From contig NZ_JBNYXQ010000016.1 in NCBI RefSeq assembly GCF_051380735.1, forward strand, positions 8,866 to 72,865: a stretch of DNA of 64,000 nucleotides. The letters are read 5' to 3'. The notes under the pieces were generated by a model. The model did no database searches and had not been told where the DNA came from. It worked only from the letters and a program-made list of their open reading frames with translations. The position numbers were made by a program, and so were the translations under genes. This stretch comes from Janthinobacterium sp051380735. GTDB taxonomy: Bacteria > Pseudomonadota > Gammaproteobacteria > Burkholderiales > Burkholderiaceae_D. Positions 9,095 to 17,915 of the stretch are shown piece by piece (position 1 is the stretch's first letter; the number at the start of each line of letters is the position of its first letter).

Positions 9095-10309
9095 ATGCCC
9101 TTGAATATCCTGCAATTTGTGCCAGAAAGCCTGCCCACCTTTCGTGCCGATGTGGCGGTGCTGTTTGGCAAATACCTGCCGCGCCACGGCGTGACATGCG
9201 ATATCGTCGGCATGCCTTCGCAGCAGGCGCCGCAGGAGCAGGGCTTTCGCTCGGTGCGCACGCCGCGCTTTCACGCTGGCCGGCTGCGGCGCGAACTGGC
9301 GTATCAGGCAACGTGCGTGCGCGCCTTGTTGCAGGCGCACCGCGCCGATTGCGATGCGATCCAGGTACGCGACATGGTGCCGACCGGCTTGCTGGCGCTG
9401 CTGGTGGCGCGCCTGAAGGGCATCCCTTTCTATTACTGGGTTTCCTATCTGATCAGCGAAGGGCGCATCGAGCGCGCGCGCGCCGATCTGGCGCGGCGCA
9501 GAACCGTGCGTAGCCTGCTGGTGCTGAGCAAGGGACTGGTCGAGCGCTGGCTGCTGTACCGCGTGCTGCTGCCGCGCGCCGACCATGTGTTCGTGCAAAG
9601 CGAGGCCATGCTGCGCATGATGCAGCAGCGCGGCGTCGCAGCGCTGAAAATGACCGCCGTGCCGATGGGGGTCGACACGGAAGTGCTGGGCACGCAAACC
9701 ATTGTGGCGCTGCGTCCCGAGGGCTGGGAAAGCGTGCCGCTGCTGGCCTACCTTGGCACGCTGGACCAGTCGCGCCAGTGCGAGCGCATGCTCGACGCCC
9801 TGCAGATCGTGCGCCGCGATGTGCCTGGCGCCTGCCTGCTGCTGATCGGTGCCTCCGATACGCCGTCCGATGTCGCTGCCTTGCTCGATTACGCACGCCG
9901 CGCCGGCCTGGCCGACCAGGTACGGGTGACCGGCTGGTTGCCGTCCAGCCAGGCGTGGCAACTGCTGGCGGGCGCCGATGTGGCCGTGTCGTATTTTCCG
10001 CGTGGCCTGCTGTTTGACGTCAGCTCGCCCACCAAGCTGCTCGAATACCTGGCCCTGCGCATGCCGGCCGTCGGCAACGACAGCCCGGACCAGGCACAAG
10101 TGCTGTCAGGCAGCGATGCGGGCTGGCTGACGGCCAGCGATCCGGCCGCGATGGCTGGCGCGATGGTCGAGATCCTGCACGACCTGCCGGCCGCGCGTGC
10201 GCGTGCGCGGGGCGGCGCCGCCTATATCGAAGCCGAGCGCAGCTACCGCGTGCTGGCCGGGGAACTGGCGGCCTGCTACCACCGCCTGGCGGGCACTGTT
10301 GCGTCGTGA
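9095..10309 (+). CDS. Family 4 (GT-B fold) glycosyltransferase
   Basis: This 404-residue protein starts MPLNILQFVPESLPTFRADV, with the N-terminal Rossmann half recognising the acceptor. The C-terminal half has AYLGTLDQSRQCERMLDAL (nucleotide-sugar domain), GWLPSSQAWQLLAGADVAVS and the donor-binding SSPTKLLEYLALRMPAVGND. It probably extends the EPS repeat unit in the cytoplasm. ATG 9095 fits the family N-terminus although an upstream in-frame start exists at 9008; neither has a strong ribosome binding site. Bases 8915-9094 hold no recognisable gene. Confidence 0.82.
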   Translation: MPLNILQFVPESLPTFRADVAVLFGKYLPRHGVTCDIVGMPSQQAPQEQGFRSVRTPRFHAGRLRRELAYQATCVRALLQAHRADCDAIQVRDMVPTGLLALLVARLKGIPFYYWVSYLISEGRIERARADLARRRTVRSLLVLSKGLVERWLLYRVLLPRADHVFVQSEAMLRMMQQRGVAALKMTAVPMGVDTEVLGTQTIVALRPEGWESVPLLAYLGTLDQSRQCERMLDALQIVRRDVPGACLLLIGASDTPSDVAALLDYARRAGLADQVRVTGWLPSSQAWQLLAGADVAVSYFPRGLLFDVSSPTKLLEYLALRMPAVGNDSPDQAQVLSGSDAGWLTASDPAAMAGAMVEILHDLPAARARARGGAAYIEAERSYRVLAGELAACYHRLAGTVAS

Positions 10310-10367
10310 GCGCCAAATAAACGGTACTGCGAAGCGGTACTGCGCGCGCAATTGCAAATCTATAACA

Positions 10368-10373
10368 TATAAT
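10368..10373 (+). promoter_or_regulatory. -10-like TATAAT six bases before a glycosyltransferase start
   Basis: TATAAT sits six bases before ATG 10380 in an AT-rich patch (10350-10380) in otherwise GC-rich DNA, with no Shine-Dalgarno before the ATG. If used, transcription would begin at or next to the ATG (leaderless). No good -35 hexamer is present at 16-18 bases. Confidence 0.35.
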
Positions 10374-10379
10374 GCAAAT

Positions 10380-11474
10380 ATGACTACTGTAATGCTGCTG
10401 GGACCAGCCCTCGATGCCGTCAGCGGCGTGACAACGCATCTGAATCAATTGTTTCATTGTTCGCTGGCGCGCGACTTTCAGCTGGTGCATTTCCAGGTGG
10501 GCAGCGAAGGGCGGCGCGAGTCGCGCCTGCACAAACTGCTGCGCTTCGCCTGGAGCCCGTTCCAGTTCCTGCAGGCCTTGCGCGTGCAGCAGCCGCAGAT
10601 CGTGCATATCAATACGTCGATGGAGCAGAAAAGTTACTGGCGCGACCTGGCCTATTTGCTGGTGGCCAAGGCGATGGGCAAGCGTGTGCTGTACCAGGTG
10701 CATGGCGGCGCCTTGCCGCAGGTGTTTTTCCGCGGCAAACCTTTGTTGACGGGTTTGCTGCGTCGTGTGCTGCATTTGCCCGACGCGGTGGTGCTGCTGG
10801 CGCAATGCGAGTTGCGCGCCTACCGCAGTTTCGACGCCGGCTTGCCGCTGGAGGTGATCCCGAACGCCATCGACGCTGGCGTGGACGCGGGCCAGAAGCT
10901 GCAATCGCCGCAAGCGCCGCTGTCGCTGGTGTACGTGGGGCGGCTGGCCGCAAGCAAGGGCTTGTTCGAACTGGTCGAAGCGCTGGCGCTGGCGCGCGCG
11001 GCGGGCAGCACGGCGACCCTGGCGCTGGCCGGCAGCGGCCCGGCGCAAGCGGCCTTGCGCGCGCGCGTGGCGGCCTTGCAGCTGGAGGGGCAGGTGAGCT
11101 TCCTGGGGCCGGTGTTCGGCGCGGCCAAGAACGCCTTGTGGCGCAGCGCCGATGTGTTTGGTTTTCCCACGCATCACGAAGGATTGCCGTATGCTTTGCT
11201 CGAAAGCATGGCCGCGCGCACGCCGGTGCTGATCTGCCCGGTGGGCGCGATTCCGGACGTGGTGCAAGATGGCGTGCACGGCCTGTTCGTGCCGCCGCGC
11301 GATCCGCAGGCGCTGGCCGACGCCATCGTGCGCCTCGACGGCGACCGTGCGCTGTTGCGGCGCATGGGCCAGGCCTGCCGCGAGCGCATCGACAGTCACT
11401 ACGCGATCGAGCGCCTGGCCCACGATTTCCGGCGCGCCTACCGCGCCTTGCTGGCGCCGCCAGTATCCGAATAG
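10380..11474 (+). CDS. Family 4 (GT-B fold) glycosyltransferase
   Basis: This 364-residue GT4 enzyme starts MTTVMLLGPALDAVSGVTTH, with the GG/SG-V-TH N-terminal loop of the family. It has VLYQVHGG, VIPNAIDAG, the sugar-nucleotide domain SLVYVGRLAASKGLFELVEA and the EX7E-like donor segment FGFPTHHEGLPYALLESMAA. It is expected to add one sugar of the repeat unit. The start is set by a clean N-terminus; no ribosome binding site is visible (see the -10 at 10368). A 19-base gap leads to the amidotransferase gene. Confidence 0.85.
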   Translation: MTTVMLLGPALDAVSGVTTHLNQLFHCSLARDFQLVHFQVGSEGRRESRLHKLLRFAWSPFQFLQALRVQQPQIVHINTSMEQKSYWRDLAYLLVAKAMGKRVLYQVHGGALPQVFFRGKPLLTGLLRRVLHLPDAVVLLAQCELRAYRSFDAGLPLEVIPNAIDAGVDAGQKLQSPQAPLSLVYVGRLAASKGLFELVEALALARAAGSTATLALAGSGPAQAALRARVAALQLEGQVSFLGPVFGAAKNALWRSADVFGFPTHHEGLPYALLESMAARTPVLICPVGAIPDVVQDGVHGLFVPPRDPQALADAIVRLDGDRALLRRMGQACRERIDSHYAIERLAHDFRRAYRALLAPPVSE

Positions 11475-11493
11475 TTTTTTCAAGCGAGATGTT

Positions 11494-13362
11494 ATGTGCG
11501 GTATTGCCGGTCTGATCTTTCCCTCTTCCGATGCCGGCCAGCTGGCCGCGCTCGAGTCCATGGGGCGCTCCATTGCGCACCGGGGGCCCGATGACACCGG
11601 CGTGCTGCAGGCCTGCACAGCTGACGGCGCCTGGCAGGTGGGCTTGTTGCACCGGCGCTTGGCCATCATCGATATTGCCACCGGCCACCAGCCGCTGGGC
11701 AACGAGACGGGCGATGTGCAGATCATCTTCAACGGCGAAATCTATAATTACCAGCTGCTGCGCGAGCAGTTGATTGCACTGGGCCATCGTTTTCGCACCG
11801 CCTCCGATACCGAAACCATCGTCCACGCTTATCTGCAGTGGGGCGAGGACTGCGTGCGGCACTTTCGCGGCATGTTTGCCTTTGCCATCTGGGATGCGCG
11901 CATTGATCGCCTGTTCATGGCGCGCGATCCGTTCGGCAAGAAGCCGCTGTTCCTGTGGCAGCACGATGGCCGGCTCGCCTTCGGTTCGGAAATCAAGGCG
12001 CTGCTGGCCTTGCCCGGCGTGGCCGCCCGCGCCAATGAGGAGGCGATCTGGGATTATTTCGCCTATCGCTATGCGCCCGGTCCGGCCACCCTGTTCCAGG
12101 GCATCAGGAAGCTGGCGCCCGGCTCTACCGCCACCTGGGAAAACGGCGTGCTGCGCGAGAACGTGTATTTCACGCCGCCCGACAGCCGCCCGCGCATGGT
12201 GGCCAGCTTGCCGGCCGACCCGGTCGCCACCTTTCTCGACAAGCTCGATGAGTCGGTACGCATGCGCATGATTGCCGACGTGCCGTTCGGCGCCTTTTTG
12301 TCCGGTGGTATCGATTCGTCGGCGGTGGTGGCGCTGATGTCGCGCCATGCGGGCGTGCCGGTGAAAACTTTTTCGGTGGGCTTCAAGGAGGGCGGTTTCA
12401 GCGAACTGGCGTATGCGGCCGATATTGCGCGCCAGTTTTCCACCGATCACCATGAACTGGAAGTCTCGGTCGATCAGGTGATCGCGTTGTTGCCCGAGCT
12501 GGTGCGCTTTCGCGACGCCCCGGTGGCCGAGCCGTCCGATATTCCCATCTATTTGCTGGCCAGGGAGGCGCGCAAGACGGTCAAGATGGTGCTGACGGGC
12601 GAGGGCGCCGATGAAATCCTCGGGGGCTACCCCAAGCATGTGTATGAGCGCCATGCGAGCAGTTACCAGCAATTGCCGGGGGTATTGCGGCGCGGCCTGA
12701 TCGAACCGGCCATCGGCGCCTTGCCCTATCGTTTTCGCCGCGCCAAGACGGCCATCGTCAACCTGGGCCTGGAAGCGTTCGACGAACGCATGCCGCGCTG
12801 GTTCGGCATGATGTCGGACCAGGAACGGGCGCGCCTGGTGGCGATGCCGGCGCCGGTGCGCATGCGCGAGCCGGGTCTTGGCTGTGGCGGCAGCGACAAC
12901 AGCGCGCTGCGCCGCATCCTGTGCTTCGACCAGAAAAGCTGGCTGCCCGACAATCTGCTCGAACGTGGCGACCGCATGACCATGGCCGCCTCGCTCGAAG
13001 CGCGCATGCCCTTCATGGACCATGAACTGGCCGCCTATGTAGCCAGCCTGCCCGACGACTACCGCGTGCGCGGGCGCACCACCAAGTGGATCTTGCGCGT
13101 GGCGATGAAGCAGTTGCTGCCGCCAGCGATACTGGAACGGCCGAAGGTGGGTTTCCGCGTGCCCGTCAATGAATGGTTCCGTGGCCCCATGAAAGATTAT
13201 CTGTATGAACACCTGACGGGCGCCTCGTCGTGCACGCGCCACTACTACCATGCGCAAGCGCTGCAGCAGGTGCTGGCCGAGCACGTGCAAGGGCGGCAAA
13301 ACCACGAAAAGCTGCTGTGGAGCTTGCTGACCCTGGAAATCTGGCATCGCCAGTATCTGTGA
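11494..13362 (+). CDS. AsnB-type amidotransferase of exosortase EPS clusters
   Basis: This 622-residue protein is a class II glutamine amidotransferase joined to an asparagine-synthase-like domain. The start MCGIAGLIF places the nucleophile at Cys2 after Met removal; HRGPDDTG, LLHRRLAIID and FNGEIYNYQLLREQL mark the glutaminase half. The synthetase half has LSGGIDSSAVVALMS (ATP pyrophosphatase loop) and GEGADEILGGYPKH. Family members in EPS clusters (TIGR03108-like) and the Wbp relatives in O-antigen loci are thought to amidate sugar carboxylates rather than make asparagine. With the AlgD-type gene nearby, a uronate-amide modification is plausible but inferred. Confidence 0.87.
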   Translation: MCGIAGLIFPSSDAGQLAALESMGRSIAHRGPDDTGVLQACTADGAWQVGLLHRRLAIIDIATGHQPLGNETGDVQIIFNGEIYNYQLLREQLIALGHRFRTASDTETIVHAYLQWGEDCVRHFRGMFAFAIWDARIDRLFMARDPFGKKPLFLWQHDGRLAFGSEIKALLALPGVAARANEEAIWDYFAYRYAPGPATLFQGIRKLAPGSTATWENGVLRENVYFTPPDSRPRMVASLPADPVATFLDKLDESVRMRMIADVPFGAFLSGGIDSSAVVALMSRHAGVPVKTFSVGFKEGGFSELAYAADIARQFSTDHHELEVSVDQVIALLPELVRFRDAPVAEPSDIPIYLLAREARKTVKMVLTGEGADEILGGYPKHVYERHASSYQQLPGVLRRGLIEPAIGALPYRFRRAKTAIVNLGLEAFDERMPRWFGMMSDQERARLVAMPAPVRMREPGLGCGGSDNSALRRILCFDQKSWLPDNLLERGDRMTMAASLEARMPFMDHELAAYVASLPDDYRVRGRTTKWILRVAMKQLLPPAILERPKVGFRVPVNEWFRGPMKDYLYEHLTGASSCTRHYYHAQALQQVLAEHVQGRQNHEKLLWSLLTLEIWHRQYL

Positions 13363-13371
13363 GCGCACACC

Positions 13372-15366
13372 ATGCTGGCTAATTTGTCCTGGAAACTGAA
13401 CCGTTTGCGCGCCATGGGGGCGCTTGAGGTTGCGCACCGCGTGCGCGACGCGGTGCAGCAGCGGCTGCAGGCGCGCGGCATCGGCCTGGCCCACGTGCCG
13501 CCGCCGGCGTCCCTTGGCCGCTTCGGCCAACCGTGGCTGGGCTTGCCCGCCGACCCGGCGCCGCACCTGGCGGCGGCCGAGCGCATCCTGGCCGGGCGCT
13601 TCGATGTGTTTGCGCTGCGCGATGTCGAGCTTGGTTTTCCGCCCGAGTGGAACCGCGATCCGAAGACCGGCATCGTGGCCCCGCTGACCTTTGGCAAGAC
13701 CCTCAATTACCGCGACGAAACGATGGTGGGCGATATCAAATGCCTGTGGGAACCGAACCGCCACCTGTGTATCGCCGACCTGGCGATGGCGTATCGCCTC
13801 AGTGGCGACATGCGCCATGCGCAGGGCGTGCGGACCTTGCTGGAATCGTGGTGGCAGCAGTGCCCGTATCCGCTCGGGGCCAACTGGAGCAGCGCGCTGG
13901 AACTGGCGCTGCGCCTGGTCAGCTGGTCGCATGCCTGGCAGTTGCTGGGCGGCGCCGGCAGCGTGCTGTTCCAGGGGCCTGACGGCCAGGCATTTTTGCA
14001 GCGCTGGCTGGCCAGTATCTACCAGCATTGCCATTTTATTGCCGGCCATTTTTCGCGCCACTCGTCGGCCAACAACCATCTGTTTGGTGAACTGACGGGC
14101 TTGCATGTGGCGGCGCTGACCTGGCCCTGCTGGCCTGACAGCGCAGCCTGGCTCGCGCAGACCGAGCGCGAACTGGAGCAGCAGGCCATGCTGCAAAATG
14201 GCCCGGACGGCGTCAACCGCGAACAGGCGATTTATTACCAGCATACGGTGGCCGACGAAATGCTGTTGTGCGTGCTGGCTGGCCGCGCCAATGGCCGGCC
14301 CCGCTCGGCTGCCTTTTTGCAGCGGCTGGAACGCATGCTGGAATTTATCGCCGCCATGATGAACGTGGCCGGCGAGGTGCCGATGATCGGCGACGCCGAC
14401 GACGCGCAGCTGGCCAACTGGGACAAGTCGCCCGGCGCCAATATTTACCGGTCTTTGCTGGCCAGCGGCGCGGCGCTGTTCGGGCGCGCCGACTTCAGCT
14501 TCAAGGCGGGCCGGTTTGACGACAAGAGCGCCTGGCTGATGGGGCCTGCCGGCCGGCAGGCTTTCGACGCCTTGCCGGTCGTAACGCAAACAAGCTTGCC
14601 GCGCAGTTTCGCCGAAGGCGGTTATTTCATTATGGGCGCGCGCCTGGACAAGCCCACCGAAGTGCGCCTGATCGCGGATGCCGGTGCGCTGGGCTACCTG
14701 GGCATTGCCGCCCACGGCCATGCCGATGCGCTGGCCTTGAGCCTGTCGGTGGCGGGGCAGGCGGTGCTGGTCGACCCGGGTACCTACGCCTATCACACGC
14801 AGCAACAGTGGCGCGATTATTTCCGTGGCACCAGTGCGCACAACACGCTGCGTATCGATGGCCGGGACCAGTCTGTATCGGGCGGCAACTTTTTGTGGCT
14901 GCGCAAGGCCAGGGCGCAATGCCTGGCCTGGCGAGACGATGAGGCAGGCCAGTTCTGGAGCGCCAGCCATGACGGCTATATGGCCCTGCCGGACCCGGTA
15001 TTACACCGGCGCGAGGTCAGCGTGGCGCCCGATGCCGCGCGCATCGTGGTCGATGATGTGCTTGAGTGCAAAGGCACGCATGAGGTGGAACTGTTCTGGC
15101 ATGTCGATCCGCAATGTCAGGTCACGCTGGCCGGCAAGGTGCTGCAGGTGCGCGGCAAGGCTTTTTCACTGGAGATGCATTTGCCCGATGTGCCCGGCGC
15201 CACGATGGCGCTGGTGCGCGGCAGCGAGCAGCCGGTGCTGGGCTGGATCTCGCATCGCTTTGATGAAAAACAGGCTGCGCCCACTTTCGCCTGGCGCGCG
15301 CGGCTGGGCGGCGGTGCCAGGCTGCGCACCACATTACACTTGATGACAGCTGATCTGAAAAAATGA
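13372..15366 (+). CDS. Heparinase II/III-family (alginate-lyase-like) protein
   Basis: This 664-residue protein has a heparinase II/III N-terminal helical region (about 80-400; FSRHSSANNHLFGELTGLHV) and a C-terminal beta domain (about 400-640) with the catalytic-type stretch AAHGHADALALSLSVAGQAV, LVDPGTYAYHTQQQWRDYF and GTSAHNTLRIDG. No convincing signal peptide is seen; MLANLSWKLNRLRAM is amphipathic, so it may act in the cytoplasm or leave by a non-classical route. Uronate-cleaving lyases share this fold. It follows the amidotransferase after nine bases and precedes algD by 12. It differs strongly from the exported paralogue at 6656-8914. Confidence 0.83.
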   Translation: MLANLSWKLNRLRAMGALEVAHRVRDAVQQRLQARGIGLAHVPPPASLGRFGQPWLGLPADPAPHLAAAERILAGRFDVFALRDVELGFPPEWNRDPKTGIVAPLTFGKTLNYRDETMVGDIKCLWEPNRHLCIADLAMAYRLSGDMRHAQGVRTLLESWWQQCPYPLGANWSSALELALRLVSWSHAWQLLGGAGSVLFQGPDGQAFLQRWLASIYQHCHFIAGHFSRHSSANNHLFGELTGLHVAALTWPCWPDSAAWLAQTERELEQQAMLQNGPDGVNREQAIYYQHTVADEMLLCVLAGRANGRPRSAAFLQRLERMLEFIAAMMNVAGEVPMIGDADDAQLANWDKSPGANIYRSLLASGAALFGRADFSFKAGRFDDKSAWLMGPAGRQAFDALPVVTQTSLPRSFAEGGYFIMGARLDKPTEVRLIADAGALGYLGIAAHGHADALALSLSVAGQAVLVDPGTYAYHTQQQWRDYFRGTSAHNTLRIDGRDQSVSGGNFLWLRKARAQCLAWRDDEAGQFWSASHDGYMALPDPVLHRREVSVAPDAARIVVDDVLECKGTHEVELFWHVDPQCQVTLAGKVLQVRGKAFSLEMHLPDVPGATMALVRGSEQPVLGWISHRFDEKQAAPTFAWRARLGGGARLRTTLHLMTADLKK

Positions 15367-15378
15367 ACGAGGAAAAAC

Positions 15379-16689
15379 ATGAAAATTAGTATCTTTGGCC
15401 TGGGTTATGTGGGCGCCGTCTCTGCCGGTTGCCTGGCTACCGACGGCCACGAAGTGATCGGCGTCGACCCGAACAGGACCAAGGTCGACCTGATCAACCA
15501 GGGCAGCACGCCGATCATTGAAAAAGATATCGGCGAGATGATCGCCGCCACCGTGAAAAGCGGCCATCTGCGCGCCACGGCGGACGTGCGCGACGCCGTG
15601 TTCGGTTCCGACATGTCGCTCATTTGCGTCGGCACGCCATCACAGCTGAACGGCAACCTTGACCTCAGCCATGTGCGCAAGGTTTGCCAGGAAATCGGCG
15701 CGGCGATCGCCGAAAAAGACACTTTCCACGTGGTCGTCGCGCGCTCGACCATGCTGCCCGGCTCGATGCGTTCGCTGGTGATTCCAACCCTGGAAGCGGC
15801 CTCGGGCAAGGTGGCCGGCGTCGATTTTGGCGTCTGCAACAATCCGGAATTCCTGCGCGAAGGCACGGCCGTCCACGATTACTACCATCCACCGAAGACG
15901 GTGATCGGCGAGTCCGATGAAAAGGCCGGCACCCTGCTGGTACAGCTGTATGAAAAGATGGACGCGCCGCTGGTGCGCACCGATGTGGAAACGGCCGAGA
16001 TGGTCAAGTACACCGACAATACCTGGCATGCGGTGAAAGTGGCGTTTGCCAACGAGATCGGCAATATCTGCAAGGCGGTCGGCATCGACGGCCACAAGGT
16101 GATGGACATTTTCTGCCAGGATACCAAGCTGAACCTGTCACCGTATTACATGAAGCCGGGCTTCGCCTTTGGCGGCTCCTGCCTGCCGAAAGACGTGCGT
16201 GCACTGACCTACAAGGCGCGCACGCTGGACCTGGACTTGCCGCTGCTCAACTCGATCCTGCCGTCGAACCAGAAGCAGGTGGAAAAAGGCATCAAGATGA
16301 TCACCGACAAGGGCGCGCGCAAGGTGGGTATTCTGGGTTTCTCGTTCAAGGCCGGCACCGACGACCTGCGCGAGTCGCCGCTGGTCGACGTGATCGAATA
16401 CCTGCTGGGCAAGGGCTATGAGCTGAAACTGTACGACAAGAACGTCAACCTGGCCGCGCTGACCGGCGCCAACCAGGACTACATCCTCAACCATATCCCG
16501 CACATCTCCAAATTGATGGTGACCAGCATGCAGGACGTGCTCGATTTTGCCGACACCATCGTGATCGGCAACAGCGCGGCCGAATTCAACACCGTGCCGG
16601 CCAGCCTCAAGCCGCACCAGTATCTGGTTGACCTGGTACGCATCAGCAAGGAACAAAGTGGAGACAATTATGACGGCATCTGCTGGTAA
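15379..16689 (+). CDS. algD: GDP-mannose 6-dehydrogenase (AlgD type)
   Basis: This enzyme oxidises GDP-mannose to GDP-mannuronate with two NAD+. At 436 residues it matches the length of Pseudomonas AlgD. It has the NAD-binding MKISIFGLGYVGAVSAGCL, ICVGTPS, NPEFLREGTAVHDY, and FAFGGSCLPKDVRALTY with catalytic Cys at position 268, the same number as in Pseudomonas AlgD. The C-terminal DGICW also matches AlgD (EGICW), which argues for GDP-mannose over UDP-glucose as substrate. GAGGA lies seven bases before ATG. The next gene starts within its last 20 bases. Its substrate would come from the bifunctional enzyme at 17916-19352. Confidence 0.9.
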   Translation: MKISIFGLGYVGAVSAGCLATDGHEVIGVDPNRTKVDLINQGSTPIIEKDIGEMIAATVKSGHLRATADVRDAVFGSDMSLICVGTPSQLNGNLDLSHVRKVCQEIGAAIAEKDTFHVVVARSTMLPGSMRSLVIPTLEAASGKVAGVDFGVCNNPEFLREGTAVHDYYHPPKTVIGESDEKAGTLLVQLYEKMDAPLVRTDVETAEMVKYTDNTWHAVKVAFANEIGNICKAVGIDGHKVMDIFCQDTKLNLSPYYMKPGFAFGGSCLPKDVRALTYKARTLDLDLPLLNSILPSNQKQVEKGIKMITDKGARKVGILGFSFKAGTDDLRESPLVDVIEYLLGKGYELKLYDKNVNLAALTGANQDYILNHIPHISKLMVTSMQDVLDFADTIVIGNSAAEFNTVPASLKPHQYLVDLVRISKEQSGDNYDGICW

Positions 16690-17899
16690 GGCGCGCCGGG
16701 TATTGATCCTGGTGGAGAACCTGCCGTCGCCGTTCGACCGGCGCGTGTGGCAGGAAGCGACCACGCTGCATGCGAACGGCTATGAGGTGTCGATTATCTG
16801 CCCTACCGGCAAGGGCTATGAAGCGCGCTACGAAGCCATCGACGGCATCCATATCTACCGCTACCATCTGCCGCTGGAAGCCGAAGGCGCCAAGGGTTAC
16901 CTGGTGGAATACTCGCTGGCGCTGTTCCACACCTTCCGCCTGGCCTGGAAAGTGCATTTCGCACGCGGCTTCGATGTGATTCACGCCTGCAATCCACCCG
17001 ACCTGCTGTTTTTGATCGGCGGCTTTTTCAAGCTGACCATGGGCAAGCGTTTTTTGTTCGACCACCACGACATCAACCCGGAACTGTACGAGGCCAAGTT
17101 CGGCCGGCGCGACTTTTTCTACAAGTTGATGGTGTTGTTCGAGCGCTGGTCGTTCAAGAGCGCCGACGTGTCGATCGCCACCAACGAATCGTACAAGAAG
17201 ATCGCCATCGAGCGCGGCGGCATGAAACCCGAAGACGTGTATGTGGTGCGCAGCGGTCCCAAGCTGGATCGCTTGCGCGTGCTGCCGCCAGTGCCCGCAC
17301 TGAAAAAAGGCCGCGCTTATCTGGTTGGCTATGTCGGCGTGATGGGCGCCCAGGAAGGCATCGACCTGTTGCTGCAGGCGGCCCGGTACATTGTGCAGAC
17401 GCTGGGGCGCCATGACGTGCAGTTCGGCCTGGTCGGCGGCGGCACGTCGCTCGAGCAGATGAAACAGATGGCGCAGGACATGGGCATCGCCGATTACGTG
17501 ACGTTTACCGGGCGCGTGCCGGACCAGCAGTTGCTGGAAATGCTCAACACGGCCGATGTGTGCGTCAATCCCGACGTGGCCAACGACATGAACGACAAGT
17601 CGACCATGAACAAGATTATGGAATATATGGCGCTGGGCAAACCGATCGTGCAGTTCGACCTGGTCGAGGGCAAGGTATCGGCCCGGGAAGCGTCGCTGTA
17701 TGCGCTGAAGAACGACCCCGTCGACATGGCGCGCAAGATCGTCGAACTGCTCGACGACCCGGTGCGGCGTGAACAGATGGGTGCATTTGGCCGCCACCGC
17801 GTGGTCAACGAGCTGGAATGGGAGTATGAGGCGCCTAAATTGCTGGCTGCCTACGCGCGCCTGTTTCCCGCCGCGCCGGCAATGCAAGCGAACCAATAA
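16670..17899 (+). CDS. Family 4 (GT-B fold) glycosyltransferase
   Basis: This 409-residue protein begins with a lightly charged tail, then ARRVLILVENLPSPFDRRVW, typical of WbuB/WcaI-like GT4 enzymes. It has LFDHHDINPELYEAKFG, SKxGPKLDR-like (VVRSGPKLDRLRV), the donor domain LVGYVGVMGAQEGIDLLLQA, and NKIMEYMALGKPIVQFD with the donor-contacting acidic residues. It probably adds mannuronate or another GDP- or UDP-linked sugar. ATG 16670 has GGAG eight bases upstream and overlaps the algD end by 20 bases, so the genes are coupled. Confidence 0.85.
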   Translation: MTASAGKARRVLILVENLPSPFDRRVWQEATTLHANGYEVSIICPTGKGYEARYEAIDGIHIYRYHLPLEAEGAKGYLVEYSLALFHTFRLAWKVHFARGFDVIHACNPPDLLFLIGGFFKLTMGKRFLFDHHDINPELYEAKFGRRDFFYKLMVLFERWSFKSADVSIATNESYKKIAIERGGMKPEDVYVVRSGPKLDRLRVLPPVPALKKGRAYLVGYVGVMGAQEGIDLLLQAARYIVQTLGRHDVQFGLVGGGTSLEQMKQMAQDMGIADYVTFTGRVPDQQLLEMLNTADVCVNPDVANDMNDKSTMNKIMEYMALGKPIVQFDLVEGKVSAREASLYALKNDPVDMARKIVELLDDPVRREQMGAFGRHRVVNELEWEYEAPKLLAAYARLFPAAPAMQANQ

Positions 17900-17915
17900 G
17901 ATCGGGAGAAAAGCC

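Noticed and set aside
7022..10099. A 1025-residue minus-strand frame opposite the heparinase-like gene
   Set aside because: Shadow of the real + strand genes; no family motif and low-complexity composition.
10609..14970. A 1453-residue open frame on the minus strand opposite the glycosyltransferase and amidotransferase genes
   Set aside because: Composition is rich in Arg, His, Gln and Ala with no domain or start signal, as expected for the reverse strand of GC-rich coding DNA.
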